DNA of 64,000 bases from assembly GCA_001025035.1 (NCBI GenBank), contig LCZK01000007.1, positions 124,001-188,000 on the forward strand, read 5' to 3'. Positions 26,240-34,892 of this stretch are shown here, in pieces. The translations under genes were made by a program, and so were the position numbers. Numbering within the stretch: the stretch's first letter is position 1; every line of letters starts with the position of its first letter. The notes under the pieces were generated by a model. The model worked only from the letters and a program-made list of their open reading frames with translations. It made no database searches and was not told where the DNA came from. Source of the DNA: Actinobacteria bacterium IMCC26207 (GTDB lineage: Bacteria; Actinomycetota; Acidimicrobiia; Acidimicrobiales; Microtrichaceae).

Positions 26240-26261
26240 ACGAAGATTGCAGGATATTTCC

Positions 26262-27854
26262 ATGAATCAAGAACGACTTCATAGCTTCACGTTGGCCGAC
26301 ACCTTCCGAGAGCATCGACGCAATTACCCCGATCGACTAGCCACGGTAGACATCGAGATGAGCTTGACCTGGCCACAGCTGGACGACCGAATCAACCAGC
26401 TAAGTTCGGCACTCACACAAGCCGGGGTGGGCCAGGGCGACGTCATTTTGTGGCTCGGCCAGAACAGCTTCCGAATTGTCGAGTGCCTCGGGGCCGCTGC
26501 AAAACTTGGAGCAGTCTGCTGTATCGCAAACTGGCGGCAATCCGCAGATGAGACAGCGTTTGTGTTGCAAGATTCTCAGCCATCAGTCGTGATCTGGCAA
26601 GAGGAAGAGGTGGGCGACACCATCAGAGGCGCTCGGGATTCTGCCAGTCTCGGATCTGCTATTTGGCTTCAACATGACGCTCAAGACACGGGAAGTGACT
26701 CCTCCGGCTCGCTCAGCTACGAGGCATTCTTAGCCTCAGGCGAGTTAGTGGATCCTCAGGATCGGCCTATCGCCGTCCAAGCAGGGGCCGAAGATCCAGT
26801 CCTCATGTTGTACACCGCAGCGTTTACCGGCACCCCGAATGGTGCGCTGCTCTCGCATAACGCCCTACTGATCCAGAGTCTGATGATGGCGAACTTGCAG
26901 CGGATCGATGCAAGCTACCGATACCTCAACTCCGGGCCGCTGTTTCATGTTGCAACCCTGATGACCACGCTGGCCACCCTGGTGATGGCCGGAACTAACT
27001 TGTTTCTTCCGCGAGTTGAGGCCGAGTCAGTGTGTCGCCTGATTCAAGACCAAGGTTGCACGGGTGCTTTCCTGATGGGTCCAACCATCGATCAGATCCT
27101 CGAGTTCAACGCAGCAGACCAAAACGGTGATTCCCCTTATGACCTCTCCACACTGCGAAGCTTTCGCGGTAAGCCAGAGTGGAATGCGATGATCACCGTG
27201 GATGATTCACCCTGGGCTGTGAAACCAGCCGGCTTTGGGCAGACCGAAGTCATGGGGATGCTCACGTTTAACGCTGTCGGTGGCGACTGCGTAGGGTCCG
27301 CAGGCCGCGCATCTCCCATGGTCAGGGTTCGCATCCTCGACCCGGATGGGCAAGAGGTTGCCAGTGGTGAGACGGGAGAAATCGTGGCCGCAGGGCCGCA
27401 GGTCATGTCGGCCTACTGCAATCACCCCGAAGAAACCCAGCGAAGGCAAGCAGGCGGTTGGCACCACACAAACGACCTTGGCAGAAGAGAACTCGACGGG
27501 TCGCTGAGTTTCGTGGGGCCGAAGGGTCGACTCATCAAGTCCGCAGCAGAGAATATTTATCCCGCCGAGGTTGAGGCTGCACTCAATTCCCAGGATGCGG
27601 TTCGCGAATCTGCAGTCATCGGCATCGCTGACCCAACTTGGGGACAGTCAGTCTGCGCAATCGTTGTGCTCAATGATGGTGCAGAGATCACCGAGGCTGA
27701 GCTGATCGAGTCAGTGAAGTCCCGCATTGCCTCGTACAAGAAACCCAAGAGCATTGTGTTTCGAACAGAACCGCTCCCCCGTCTGGGCTGGCCGATTGAT
27801 TACGAGACACTCGATGCAGAGTACGGCGGCGGCGGATACCCGGGATCGGGCTGA
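26262..27854 (+). CDS. ANL-superfamily protein with degenerate ATP-site lysines
   Basis: The 530-residue protein has the ligase fold (GDVILWLGQNSFR early, hinge WHHTNDLGRRE, AAENIYPAEVE). The P-loop reads YTAAFTGTPNGALLSH, so the usual TSGTTG becomes AAFTG and the lysine of PKG is Asn. At the C-terminus the family lysine is missing: PLPRLGWPIDYE stands in its place. A mycobacterial ligase subfamily with a similar P-loop seems familiar to me, so this may be a functional variant rather than decay. Adenylation by the usual mechanism is doubtful. The start is ATG at 26262 with AGGA upstream. Confidence 0.8.
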   Translation: MNQERLHSFTLADTFREHRRNYPDRLATVDIEMSLTWPQLDDRINQLSSALTQAGVGQGDVILWLGQNSFRIVECLGAAAKLGAVCCIANWRQSADETAFVLQDSQPSVVIWQEEEVGDTIRGARDSASLGSAIWLQHDAQDTGSDSSGSLSYEAFLASGELVDPQDRPIAVQAGAEDPVLMLYTAAFTGTPNGALLSHNALLIQSLMMANLQRIDASYRYLNSGPLFHVATLMTTLATLVMAGTNLFLPRVEAESVCRLIQDQGCTGAFLMGPTIDQILEFNAADQNGDSPYDLSTLRSFRGKPEWNAMITVDDSPWAVKPAGFGQTEVMGMLTFNAVGGDCVGSAGRASPMVRVRILDPDGQEVASGETGEIVAAGPQVMSAYCNHPEETQRRQAGGWHHTNDLGRRELDGSLSFVGPKGRLIKSAAENIYPAEVEAALNSQDAVRESAVIGIADPTWGQSVCAIVVLNDGAEITEAELIESVKSRIASYKKPKSIVFRTEPLPRLGWPIDYETLDAEYGGGGYPGSG

Positions 27855-27896
27855 TTCAGTACAACAGCCCTTCGCAACAGGCCCGAGCAACAGCAG

Positions 27897-28340
27897 CTAG
27901 GCAGATGGTGCCTGTAGAAGCTGTGGTTCTTCACCTGTGAAGACAATCTCTCGAATGGCAAATCTCCAGACACCGTCGGCTTCCAGGATGAGTTCATCGT
28001 GATACCGGCCGGTGGTCGTAATGACCCCTTTACGGTTCACGAACAGAAAATCACTCCAGCACTGAGCAGAACTCGCATCCTCCGAGACCAAAATGAGCGG
28101 ATTGATCACCACGTGCTTTCCACGCAGTTCCGGTGGTTGGCCAGCCTCAATGAACGCCTGCACTCGGTCCCTTCCGGAGTGGCTAGTGCCCATCACGTGT
28201 AGCTGTGTGCCAAGAGTGAAAAGCAACCCCCACTCCTCGAAGCGGCCATCGTCACAGAACATGCAGTAGCGAGCGAGAGTCTGCCGGATCGATTCTTCAG
28301 CCGTTGTCGATCTCACCACAGATGACTCGTGTTCGTTCAT
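27897..28340 (-). CDS. SnoaL/NTF2-like protein
   Basis: The 147-residue protein has the NTF2-like alpha+beta barrel pattern: an N-terminal helix (IRQTLARYCMFCDDGRFEEW), then RDRVQAFIE, KHVVINPLIL, and C-terminal strands GRYHDELIL and WRFAIREIVF. Members include ketosteroid isomerases, polyketide cyclases and ring-hydroxylase beta subunits; catalytic residues differ and I cannot choose. The start at 28340 was preferred because the longer reading would include operator 7. Monocistronic, divergent from the LplA-like gene. Confidence 0.7.
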   Translation of the reverse strand: MNEHESSVVRSTTAEESIRQTLARYCMFCDDGRFEEWGLLFTLGTQLHVMGTSHSGRDRVQAFIEAGQPPELRGKHVVINPLILVSEDASSAQCWSDFLFVNRKGVITTTGRYHDELILEADGVWRFAIREIVFTGEEPQLLQAPSA

Positions 28341-28368
28341 ACAAGAACCGTAGCTGAACCCAAGAAAC

Positions 28369-28384
28369 ATGACACGAGTGTCAG
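28369..28384. promoter_or_regulatory. Operator 7
   Basis: ATGACACGAGTGTCAG lies between the NTF2-like gene (28340, minus) and the LplA-like gene (28424, plus). The 6-bp arms TGACAC/GTGTCA are perfect. Confidence 0.75.
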
Positions 28385-28423
28385 CTAACATCACTCAAGT
28401 CGTCGCGGACCAGGGGGATCAAG

Positions 28424-29581
28424 ATGGAGCGCGAGCAGTGGAGATGGCTTGACCTGGGCCGGCAAGGGCCTTATGAAAACGCAGCAACGATGCCCGTGCT
28501 CGTGCGCTCGGTCCTTGAACAGGGCCGGCCCATTCTGCAAACCAGCATCTGGGGCGAAACCCACCTGAACGTGGGTTGGTTCGATGACGTGGACTCAACC
28601 TTGGACCTGCAAAGGTGCGAAGAACTCGATATCGCGGTCATGCGCCGCTCCTTCTACGGCGGAGGAACTGCTTACTATCAGGCTGAGTGCTCCATGATGT
28701 GGGGGTTTCTGCTGCCCAAAGACATCCAGATTCTTGGTGTTAGTACCAACGATCTTGACGCGTTGCTTGCAAAGTTTCAGGTGCTGTTCTCTGACGCTCT
28801 GCGCCGAATTGGACTGAGCGAGGTTCAGTTTGAAGGGTCCTCTGATCTGCGATGGAACGGTCGCAAGCTCGGTGCCCTCACTGCCCAAGACGTTGTTGCT
28901 TGCGTCTCGATCGGTGGATTCTTAAACCTCGCTCCTCCAGACCTGACCACCTACTTGCAGGTAGTGCGAATCCCTGAAGACAAGTTCAAAGACAAGATCG
29001 TCAAGGACATGACCGAGTACGTCTGCACGGCCGAACAAGTTGTTGGTCACCCAGTCAGCTACGAGCACCTACGCGATGCAATCATCGAATCGATGGCTGC
29101 AGCCGGAGTCGACCTAGAACTCAGCGCCCTCTCCCCCGGCGAAGCCAAAGGGGTAGCAAAGGCTTCGGGCAGGGTCGGTTCACCTGAGTCCATTCGCCGT
29201 ATCTCTTCGGATCAGTTTCTCTTGGATGCCCCCTCGGGTTCTTGCTGTGGTTTCGGCAACTTCAAGGGCCGCAAGCTCTGTCGTGCCGGAGTCGCCCTTG
29301 CCCCCGATGGGCGAGTTCTCGCAGCCATGATGGCTGGCGATATGCACGTGTCTCCACCTGATGTGATGGACCGTGTGGCTGCTGCGCTCCTAGGTGCCGA
29401 CAGCAGCAACAGCGACGACCTACGCCAACGGATCAGCACCGTGTTTGAAGCAGAAGATGTGCATCAGGCCGACCAACTCATGGGCGTTACCACCGAAGAC
29501 CTGCTGGCCGCCGTACTAGTAGCTGTGCAAGCAGCAGCCTCTATCCCAACTGACGCCACGAAGGACGAGAACCCAACATGA
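28424..29581 (+). CDS. Lipoate-protein-ligase-A-like protein
   Basis: The 385-residue protein resembles LplA. AVMRRSFYGGGTAYY (72-86) matches the RRxSGGGxVYHD lipoyl-AMP loop, NGRKLGA carries the expected catalytic lysine (Lys148), and the C-terminal third has the GFGNFKGRKL and AMMAGDMHV blocks of the accessory domain. LplA attaches lipoate to E2 and H proteins, but none is encoded nearby. A catabolic regulon is an odd place for housekeeping lipoylation, so it may act on another carboxylate. The start has GGGGG upstream; the stop overlaps the alcohol dehydrogenase start. Confidence 0.75.
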   Translation: MEREQWRWLDLGRQGPYENAATMPVLVRSVLEQGRPILQTSIWGETHLNVGWFDDVDSTLDLQRCEELDIAVMRRSFYGGGTAYYQAECSMMWGFLLPKDIQILGVSTNDLDALLAKFQVLFSDALRRIGLSEVQFEGSSDLRWNGRKLGALTAQDVVACVSIGGFLNLAPPDLTTYLQVVRIPEDKFKDKIVKDMTEYVCTAEQVVGHPVSYEHLRDAIIESMAAAGVDLELSALSPGEAKGVAKASGRVGSPESIRRISSDQFLLDAPSGSCCGFGNFKGRKLCRAGVALAPDGRVLAAMMAGDMHVSPPDVMDRVAAALLGADSSNSDDLRQRISTVFEAEDVHQADQLMGVTTEDLLAAVLVAVQAAASIPTDATKDENPT

Positions 29582-30807
29582 AAGCACTTCAATTCCTTGC
29601 CGATCCAGAGCCCTGGCCCTATCCCGTCGGCCCTGAGGACCCACTCCTCCTGCAGCACCTTGCGACCACCCCGATGGCCCTGCTCGATCTCCCTGATCCG
29701 ACCTTGATCGATGACGACTGGCTCGTGTTACGCACGCGACTGACTGGAATCTGCGGATCTGACTCCAAACAAGTTCTGATGGATTTCGAAGATGCAGGCG
29801 ACAACATGATGACGGCCTTCATCACCTTTCCTCAGGTTCTCGGCCACGAGGTCGTAGCCACTATCGAACAAATGGGTCCGGCAGTGGAAGGGTTTGAACC
29901 TGGGCAACGAGTGGTGCTGTATCCAAATATTGGGTGCCGGGCACGTGGGCTCAGCCCGCTGTGCCCCGCCTGCGAGCGCGGCGACTACTCAATCTGCCAA
30001 CGCTTTTGGGAAGGTCGACTCTCGACTGGAATCCACACAGGGAACGCTGTTGAGGCAACTGGCGGGTTCGCGGAATTCCTCCCCGCTCACACCTCGATGT
30101 GCCTGCCAATTCCCGATCAGATTTCCGATGAGCTCGCCGTACTCGCGGACCCGTGGTCAGTTTCGTTTCATGCCATCACACGCAATCCGCCAGCACCCGG
30201 CAGCCGAGTGTTGGTCTACGGCTCGGGTGCCCTTGGCAGCACTGCTGCTGCCATCCTGACCCAGCTCTATGACTGCTCGGTGGCGGTGGTTGCCAAATGG
30301 GATGCTCAGCGAGACCTAGCAAGTAGTCGTGGTGCAACGGTGTTTCACTCCGACCCTACCGAGGCACTTATTGAGCAACTTGCCGAGTGGTCCGGCGGAA
30401 TTCTCCGACACCCTTGGGAAGGCCTGCCGGTTTGTTTCCCGGGAGCAATCGATGTGGTCTACGACACCGTTGGCTCACCGACAACAGTAGAGGTGGCACT
30501 TCGGGTGCTCGCCGAGCGCGGCAGATTGGTGCAACTCGGGGTGAGCTCACCGGGCCGATTCGAGTGGACCCCTTGGTACTTCAAGGAGCTACAACTCATC
30601 GGTTCTAACGCGTTTGGAGTTGAAACCTTCGAGGGTCAGACAAAGCACGCGTATGAACACTTCTTTGATCTGATCCTCGCTGGCAGGCTCGACTTGTCTG
30701 GGCTGCTGACCCATCAGTTTCGACTAGAAGAGTGGCGAGAAGCGTTCACTGCCATTGTTCATCAGGGCGAAACCGGAGCGATCAAAGTGGCATTCGACTA
30801 CCGCTAG
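29578..30807 (+). CDS. Zinc-dependent alcohol dehydrogenase (MDR family)
   Basis: The 409-residue medium-chain dehydrogenase has the catalytic zinc ligands in GICGSD and GHEVV and a structural-zinc lobe with clustered Cys (LCPACERGDYSIC). The Rossmann motif is YGSGALGSTAA, followed by a substrate domain. It should oxidise an alcohol with NAD(P). A 50-residue insertion around the structural zinc makes it longer than typical 350-residue enzymes. The ATG overlaps the stop of the LplA-like gene, so the two are coupled and probably act on the same or linked substrates. Confidence 0.85.
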   Translation: MKALQFLADPEPWPYPVGPEDPLLLQHLATTPMALLDLPDPTLIDDDWLVLRTRLTGICGSDSKQVLMDFEDAGDNMMTAFITFPQVLGHEVVATIEQMGPAVEGFEPGQRVVLYPNIGCRARGLSPLCPACERGDYSICQRFWEGRLSTGIHTGNAVEATGGFAEFLPAHTSMCLPIPDQISDELAVLADPWSVSFHAITRNPPAPGSRVLVYGSGALGSTAAAILTQLYDCSVAVVAKWDAQRDLASSRGATVFHSDPTEALIEQLAEWSGGILRHPWEGLPVCFPGAIDVVYDTVGSPTTVEVALRVLAERGRLVQLGVSSPGRFEWTPWYFKELQLIGSNAFGVETFEGQTKHAYEHFFDLILAGRLDLSGLLTHQFRLEEWREAFTAIVHQGETGAIKVAFDYR

Positions 30808-30828
30808 ATCACAGCCAAAGAGTGCCGC

Positions 30829-32835
30829 TCAGTCACAGAGGTCAGGTGCAGAGTGGTCAGGTGCAGAGTGGCCAGGTGCAGAGTGGTCAGGTGCAGAGTT
30901 GCCAGGTGCAGAGTTGCCAGGTGCACAGTGGCCGGGTGGTGAGGGTGGCACATCCAGAGCAGGGTTGCGATCAAAGAATCCGTACGGCATCAACATGAAA
31001 CCGGTGTACTCGACTGGCATGACTGGCCAGTCCTCGGGTCGAGGAATGTGAGTGATACCGAACGTGTACCAGAGCACGATGTCGGTATCCACAATCTCTC
31101 GGTCGGCGGCGGTCCATTCCGGCAGCCCCGCCCCACCCTCATGCTGATTTGGGAACTCGCCCGCAGCGCGCAGTTCCTCAGAGTCAAACGGAGTCACCCA
31201 GAGATTGTGCTGAGCGAATCCGGCTCTTCTGGCAACCGAAGACTCCGGCCGAGCCATCAAGGTTGGGGTCGACATCGTGGGAACCAACTTGTATCCGACC
31301 GGCCGGTTGAGGCCGTTCAGCACACTCGGGTTCGTGACTCGCCAAGTACGGCTCGAGGCTGAGTCGGTCTGCCATTTCGCACCAGACTCACGCTCGAGCA
31401 ACTGCGCTCGAGCAGCGAAGCCATTCCCCCACGGGTTATCGGGGCCGGCCGGCATGGTCTCGACATGGACTTCCTCAACTCGGTTCTCCTCTCCGTCAAC
31501 ATCGAAATCCAACCGAGCGCAGAACAGATGCTGATGCACAGGCGCGACCACACCCGATGCGATCCGTCCGGCGAACGGGTGAGGCTCAGAGTCAGGCAGC
31601 CCCTGACTCGACATAATGCCGGTCAGCTTGGCCTCCATCTGGATATTGCCGTCTAAGTAGAGATACCAGAAGAAGCCGTACTCGTAGTTTCCGACCGTTG
31701 CGATATGGCTAATCACCAAGCGTCGGCTGCGGCGAACCTCGTGTCTACCAGTCAGCAAATCAACGTGCTTCCAGCCAATTCCATAATCCTCTTCGTGCAT
31801 ACAGATCGCATTTGGCACCACCCAGGCGTCGCCTTGTTCGGTAGCCATCGTTGCATCCATGTAGTAGATCTCGCCCAAACAATCACAGCCCAGTGTGAGT
31901 GATTGCGTCATGCGGCCAAGGCCCCATTCGCCGGCATCAAATGCGTTCTTCCAACCCTGCACCGGACCGGGGTCACCGTAAGGAACCACCATCTCAGAGA
32001 TCGAGGCGCGATGCAGGATCTTTCGAACCCGGCCGCTGTCGAAGTAACCGAGGTCATGCAAAACCAGACCTTCATACGGGTCCCACCCAATCCGCAGAGA
32101 CCACTTCTGCCAAGAGACCAAGTTGTCTTCAACCGTGAAGCTCGCACCCTCTGGCTGCGTGATGGAGATTGGCAACAAGTCGGTCCGCAAGGGCCCAACA
32201 TCATCGGGGCCGTAGCGTGCAGGAGTCTGCGGGACCGGGATTGGATCAACTCCGTCAAGCTGAGCGTGATCGATGACTTCGATTACTTCTCCAGTGCCAA
32301 GATCAACATGCACCAGCAGTCCCTCTACGGGACGCGCGTAGCCGTTGTCATCGGCAGTAAGTCGAACAAAGCTGATGCAGCGCGCGATTCGTCGACCTTC
32401 CTCGGCTGCAAACCCAAAGGCACCAGCCGGCCAAGGATCAATCTGCACATGCTCCAAGTCGAAGATCCCGCGACGAGCCATCGCTGCGATGTAATCCGGG
32501 TGTTCCTTGCAGGCCAACATGGCAATGAACGACTCGCCCATCAACAACGCCGGCCGCATGCCCTCAATGAGCTTGCGTTCCAGAACCCGCTCCTCAGAAA
32601 TAGAGATGAGCAGCTCGATCATCGTCAGTTCAGCCCCCGGCAAGACCAGCATCTTGACTGTTCGCAAGACAGGGTCACCTTGGCTCCAAGCGGCCAGCGA
32701 TTCCTTTGAAGGCTCCACCAGAATCACGTGGACTACTGCGGCCCCCTCACCTAGGTCTCCGGCCTGAATAGTTACCTGTTTCGCAATGAGCACCTCTTCG
32801 GCGCTCAGCATGGAAAGCGGATGTGCGGCGCTCAC
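30829..32835 (-). CDS. Copper amine oxidase (TPQ-dependent)
   Basis: The 668-residue enzyme has the TPQ-forming motif VGNYEY with precursor Tyr384, the presumed catalytic Asp300 in AFDAGE, copper ligands His434 and His436 (HQH), and His596 in ITHIPRPEDWP. It should oxidise a primary amine to an aldehyde, ammonia and H2O2. No signal peptide is seen, so it is probably cytoplasmic. The C-terminus (about 636-668) is a proline-rich pentapeptide repeat (SAPDH/SAPGN). The start is GTG overlapping the SDR stop (GTGA). Third gene of the dehydrogenase/SDR/oxidase unit. Confidence 0.9.
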   Translation of the reverse strand: MSAAHPLSMLSAEEVLIAKQVTIQAGDLGEGAAVVHVILVEPSKESLAAWSQGDPVLRTVKMLVLPGAELTMIELLISISEERVLERKLIEGMRPALLMGESFIAMLACKEHPDYIAAMARRGIFDLEHVQIDPWPAGAFGFAAEEGRRIARCISFVRLTADDNGYARPVEGLLVHVDLGTGEVIEVIDHAQLDGVDPIPVPQTPARYGPDDVGPLRTDLLPISITQPEGASFTVEDNLVSWQKWSLRIGWDPYEGLVLHDLGYFDSGRVRKILHRASISEMVVPYGDPGPVQGWKNAFDAGEWGLGRMTQSLTLGCDCLGEIYYMDATMATEQGDAWVVPNAICMHEEDYGIGWKHVDLLTGRHEVRRSRRLVISHIATVGNYEYGFFWYLYLDGNIQMEAKLTGIMSSQGLPDSEPHPFAGRIASGVVAPVHQHLFCARLDFDVDGEENRVEEVHVETMPAGPDNPWGNGFAARAQLLERESGAKWQTDSASSRTWRVTNPSVLNGLNRPVGYKLVPTMSTPTLMARPESSVARRAGFAQHNLWVTPFDSEELRAAGEFPNQHEGGAGLPEWTAADREIVDTDIVLWYTFGITHIPRPEDWPVMPVEYTGFMLMPYGFFDRNPALDVPPSPPGHCAPGNSAPGNSAPDHSAPGHSAPDHSAPDLCD
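30838..30938 (-). repeat. 15-bp tandem repeat in the amine oxidase 3' end
   Basis: About six copies of a 15-bp unit close to CAGAGTGGTCAGGTG (plus-strand reading) encode the C-terminal SAPDH/SAPGN repeats. Copies differ at two positions only. Confidence 0.85.
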
Positions 32836-33662
32836 TTGTTAGCGCCGGGGCCAACGGGCGGTGTCATACCAAGGTCCGAAAGGCGCTGCAGCGTGTACTC
32901 GGCTGCTCCCTGGAGGAACCCTTCCGGGTCACCGGTCTTTACCGGCGGCAAGTCTGTAAACCAGTCAGGCACGAATGCCTCGACCATGTTGGACCCAAGC
33001 AGGTCGATCAACGGTTGAAGGATTGCAGACGCTGGTAGCGCCTCGATATCTGACAACGAAGAGTCGTTATCTGGATGGGCAAAAAGCTCGGTGTCGAGCA
33101 CACCGGGTTGTAACACATGAACGCCAATTGGGGTTCCGGCTATTGAAAGGTCGACGCGTAGGCATTCCGCAAAAGCAGTAATGGCAGCCTTTGAGGATGC
33201 GTAGACAGCCTCGGATGGTGGACTGAGCCGAGCCGCCACGGAACCGACAAACACAATCTGGCCGTTGTTGTTTGCGAGTGAATCCAACAAGGCCAACGTC
33301 AGTCGAATCGGAGACTCAAGATTAATTCGCAACACATCCGAGATCTCATCTGGCCGGTGTTCCCAAGCCCACCTTCGTTTGGGAATACCGGCGTTGTTCA
33401 CCAGCACATCAATTCCACCGAACTCCTGGGTCACCGACTCCGCGAACGAATCAAGCGCGTCCAAATCCGATAGGTCTACCGCCCATGCCCGGCTGTTCGG
33501 CGAGAACGAGGTGATGTCTGCAAGGACTTCTGCTAAGCGCTCCTCGCGTCGGCCACAAATCCCAACGATGGCTCCTCGAGCGGCAAGGCCACGGGCCATC
33601 TCGGCGCCCAGTCCAGCCGAGGAGCCTGTGATTAGAACGCGCTTGCCTACTGGATCAAACAT
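32832..33662 (-). CDS. SDR-family oxidoreductase
   Basis: The 276-residue classical SDR has TGSSAGLGAEM near residue 13, CGRREER at the end of strand 2 (an Arg-rich loop that favours NADP), NNAG, the catalytic Ser in FVGSVA and YASSK. It probably reduces or oxidises a hydroxyl group. Start ATG 33662 with AAGGTGG upstream. It lies 39 bp after the acyl-CoA dehydrogenase stop and overlaps the amine oxidase start. Confidence 0.82.
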   Translation of the reverse strand: MFDPVGKRVLITGSSAGLGAEMARGLAARGAIVGICGRREERLAEVLADITSFSPNSRAWAVDLSDLDALDSFAESVTQEFGGIDVLVNNAGIPKRRWAWEHRPDEISDVLRINLESPIRLTLALLDSLANNNGQIVFVGSVAARLSPPSEAVYASSKAAITAFAECLRVDLSIAGTPIGVHVLQPGVLDTELFAHPDNDSSLSDIEALPASAILQPLIDLLGSNMVEAFVPDWFTDLPPVKTGDPEGFLQGAAEYTLQRLSDLGMTPPVGPGANK

Positions 33663-33701
33663 GTGGGACCACCTTGTTGTAAGGAACCCTGTTGTGATCG
33701 C

Positions 33702-34826
33702 TCATAGGACACCGGCACCAGACTCGACTCGCGCTCGAATAATCTCGGCCACTCTGTCCCGGTGCCAGGCAGCAGATCCAAAGCTCACCCGATCAAGCTG
33801 TACCCGCTTGAGGTACAGATGCACATCACACTCCCAAGTGAAGCCCATCCCACCGTGAACCTGAAGGGCAGATTTCAGCACTCGGTCTGCGGCATCAGAA
33901 CACCAAGACTTGGCTACCGAGGCTGCAAGGGCCGTCTCGGGATCTGCCACTTCGGCACACCATGCCGCCCACCAAGTCGAGGACCTCATGCCTTCTAGGT
34001 CAACCAACATGTCTGCGCAGCGATGCTTTACTGCCTGAAAACTGCCGATTGGTCGCCCGAACTGAACACGCTCCTTGGCATGTTCAACCGTGAGATCAAG
34101 GCAGCGAGAAGCCGCTCCTAGAAGCTCAGCCGAATAGGCAATTGCGCCGCGAGCGATGTAGCGATTGACAAGCTCGGGGCCACCGAGTTCTGTGGCCCAG
34201 GTGCCATCAAGGCTCAGCCGCGCAAGCTCTCGCGTCTGGTCCATCGCAGACTCTGCAGCAGGTCTTGACTGAGCGTCTTGCTCGATCAGAAAGAGTCTCT
34301 CTTGGCCATCACCATCGGCGGCTCGCACCACAACAACATCTGCTGATGAAGCGAAGGGAATTGGTTCGGTCTGGCCGCTCAGAATCCAGCCGGAGGAATC
34401 CTGTTTCGCAGCAAGGCAACCAAACCCAGCAGCAGCAATCATGTCGCCTGACACTAGGCCACCGATCAAAGCGGATCGATGCGTCTCTGTAATACCGCCC
34501 ACCACCATGGATGTCTCAGTGGGTGACCCGCAACTCAGGACATCAAGAACTAGGAGCTGACCGAGGAGGGGTACCGGGGCCAAGTAGACCCCTAGTGCCT
34601 CTACAAGTACGGCTGCCTCAACCCAGCCCAAACCAACCCCACCCAACAGTTCTGACGTCGCAATCCCTGACCATCCCTGTTCCATCAGGCTTGCCCAGAG
34701 TTTGCGATCCCAGCCGCCGCCGTTATCGACCACAGCACGAACCCGGACTGAAGAGGACTGCTCACTTAGGATCTGGTTCGCAGCCTCACGCAGAACTCTC
34801 TGATCATCTGACAACTCGAAGTCCAT
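33702..34826 (-). CDS. Acyl-CoA dehydrogenase, beta-like subunit
   Basis: The 374-residue protein has FELSDDQRVLREAANQ at the start, RVQFGRPIGSFQAVKHRCADML and LQVHGGMGFTWECDVHLYLKR. It has no TEPxAGSD-like flavin loop and no GT-EIQR motif. These gaps are typical of the partner subunit in alpha2-beta2 ChsE-type dehydrogenases. It is closest in pattern to the N-half of the fused enzyme at 17380-19611. The likely partner is the divergent gene at 34893. The start ATG 34826 has only a weak Shine-Dalgarno; a TTG at 34835 is possible. Confidence 0.82.
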   Translation of the reverse strand: MDFELSDDQRVLREAANQILSEQSSSVRVRAVVDNGGGWDRKLWASLMEQGWSGIATSELLGGVGLGWVEAAVLVEALGVYLAPVPLLGQLLVLDVLSCGSPTETSMVVGGITETHRSALIGGLVSGDMIAAAGFGCLAAKQDSSGWILSGQTEPIPFASSADVVVVRAADGDGQERLFLIEQDAQSRPAAESAMDQTRELARLSLDGTWATELGGPELVNRYIARGAIAYSAELLGAASRCLDLTVEHAKERVQFGRPIGSFQAVKHRCADMLVDLEGMRSSTWWAAWCAEVADPETALAASVAKSWCSDAADRVLKSALQVHGGMGFTWECDVHLYLKRVQLDRVSFGSAAWHRDRVAEIIRARVESGAGVL

Positions 34827-34851
34827 TGGGACCAAGCGTAGTGGTCACAAC

Positions 34852-34867
34852 CTGACACGTGCGTCAG
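34852..34867. promoter_or_regulatory. Operator 8
   Basis: CTGACACGTGCGTCAG lies between the two divergent acyl-CoA dehydrogenase genes (34826 minus, 34893 plus). One operator between the putative alpha and beta subunit genes would give matched expression. Confidence 0.75.
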
Positions 34868-34892
34868 TTTGGTGGCCTAGCATAAAGACCGG

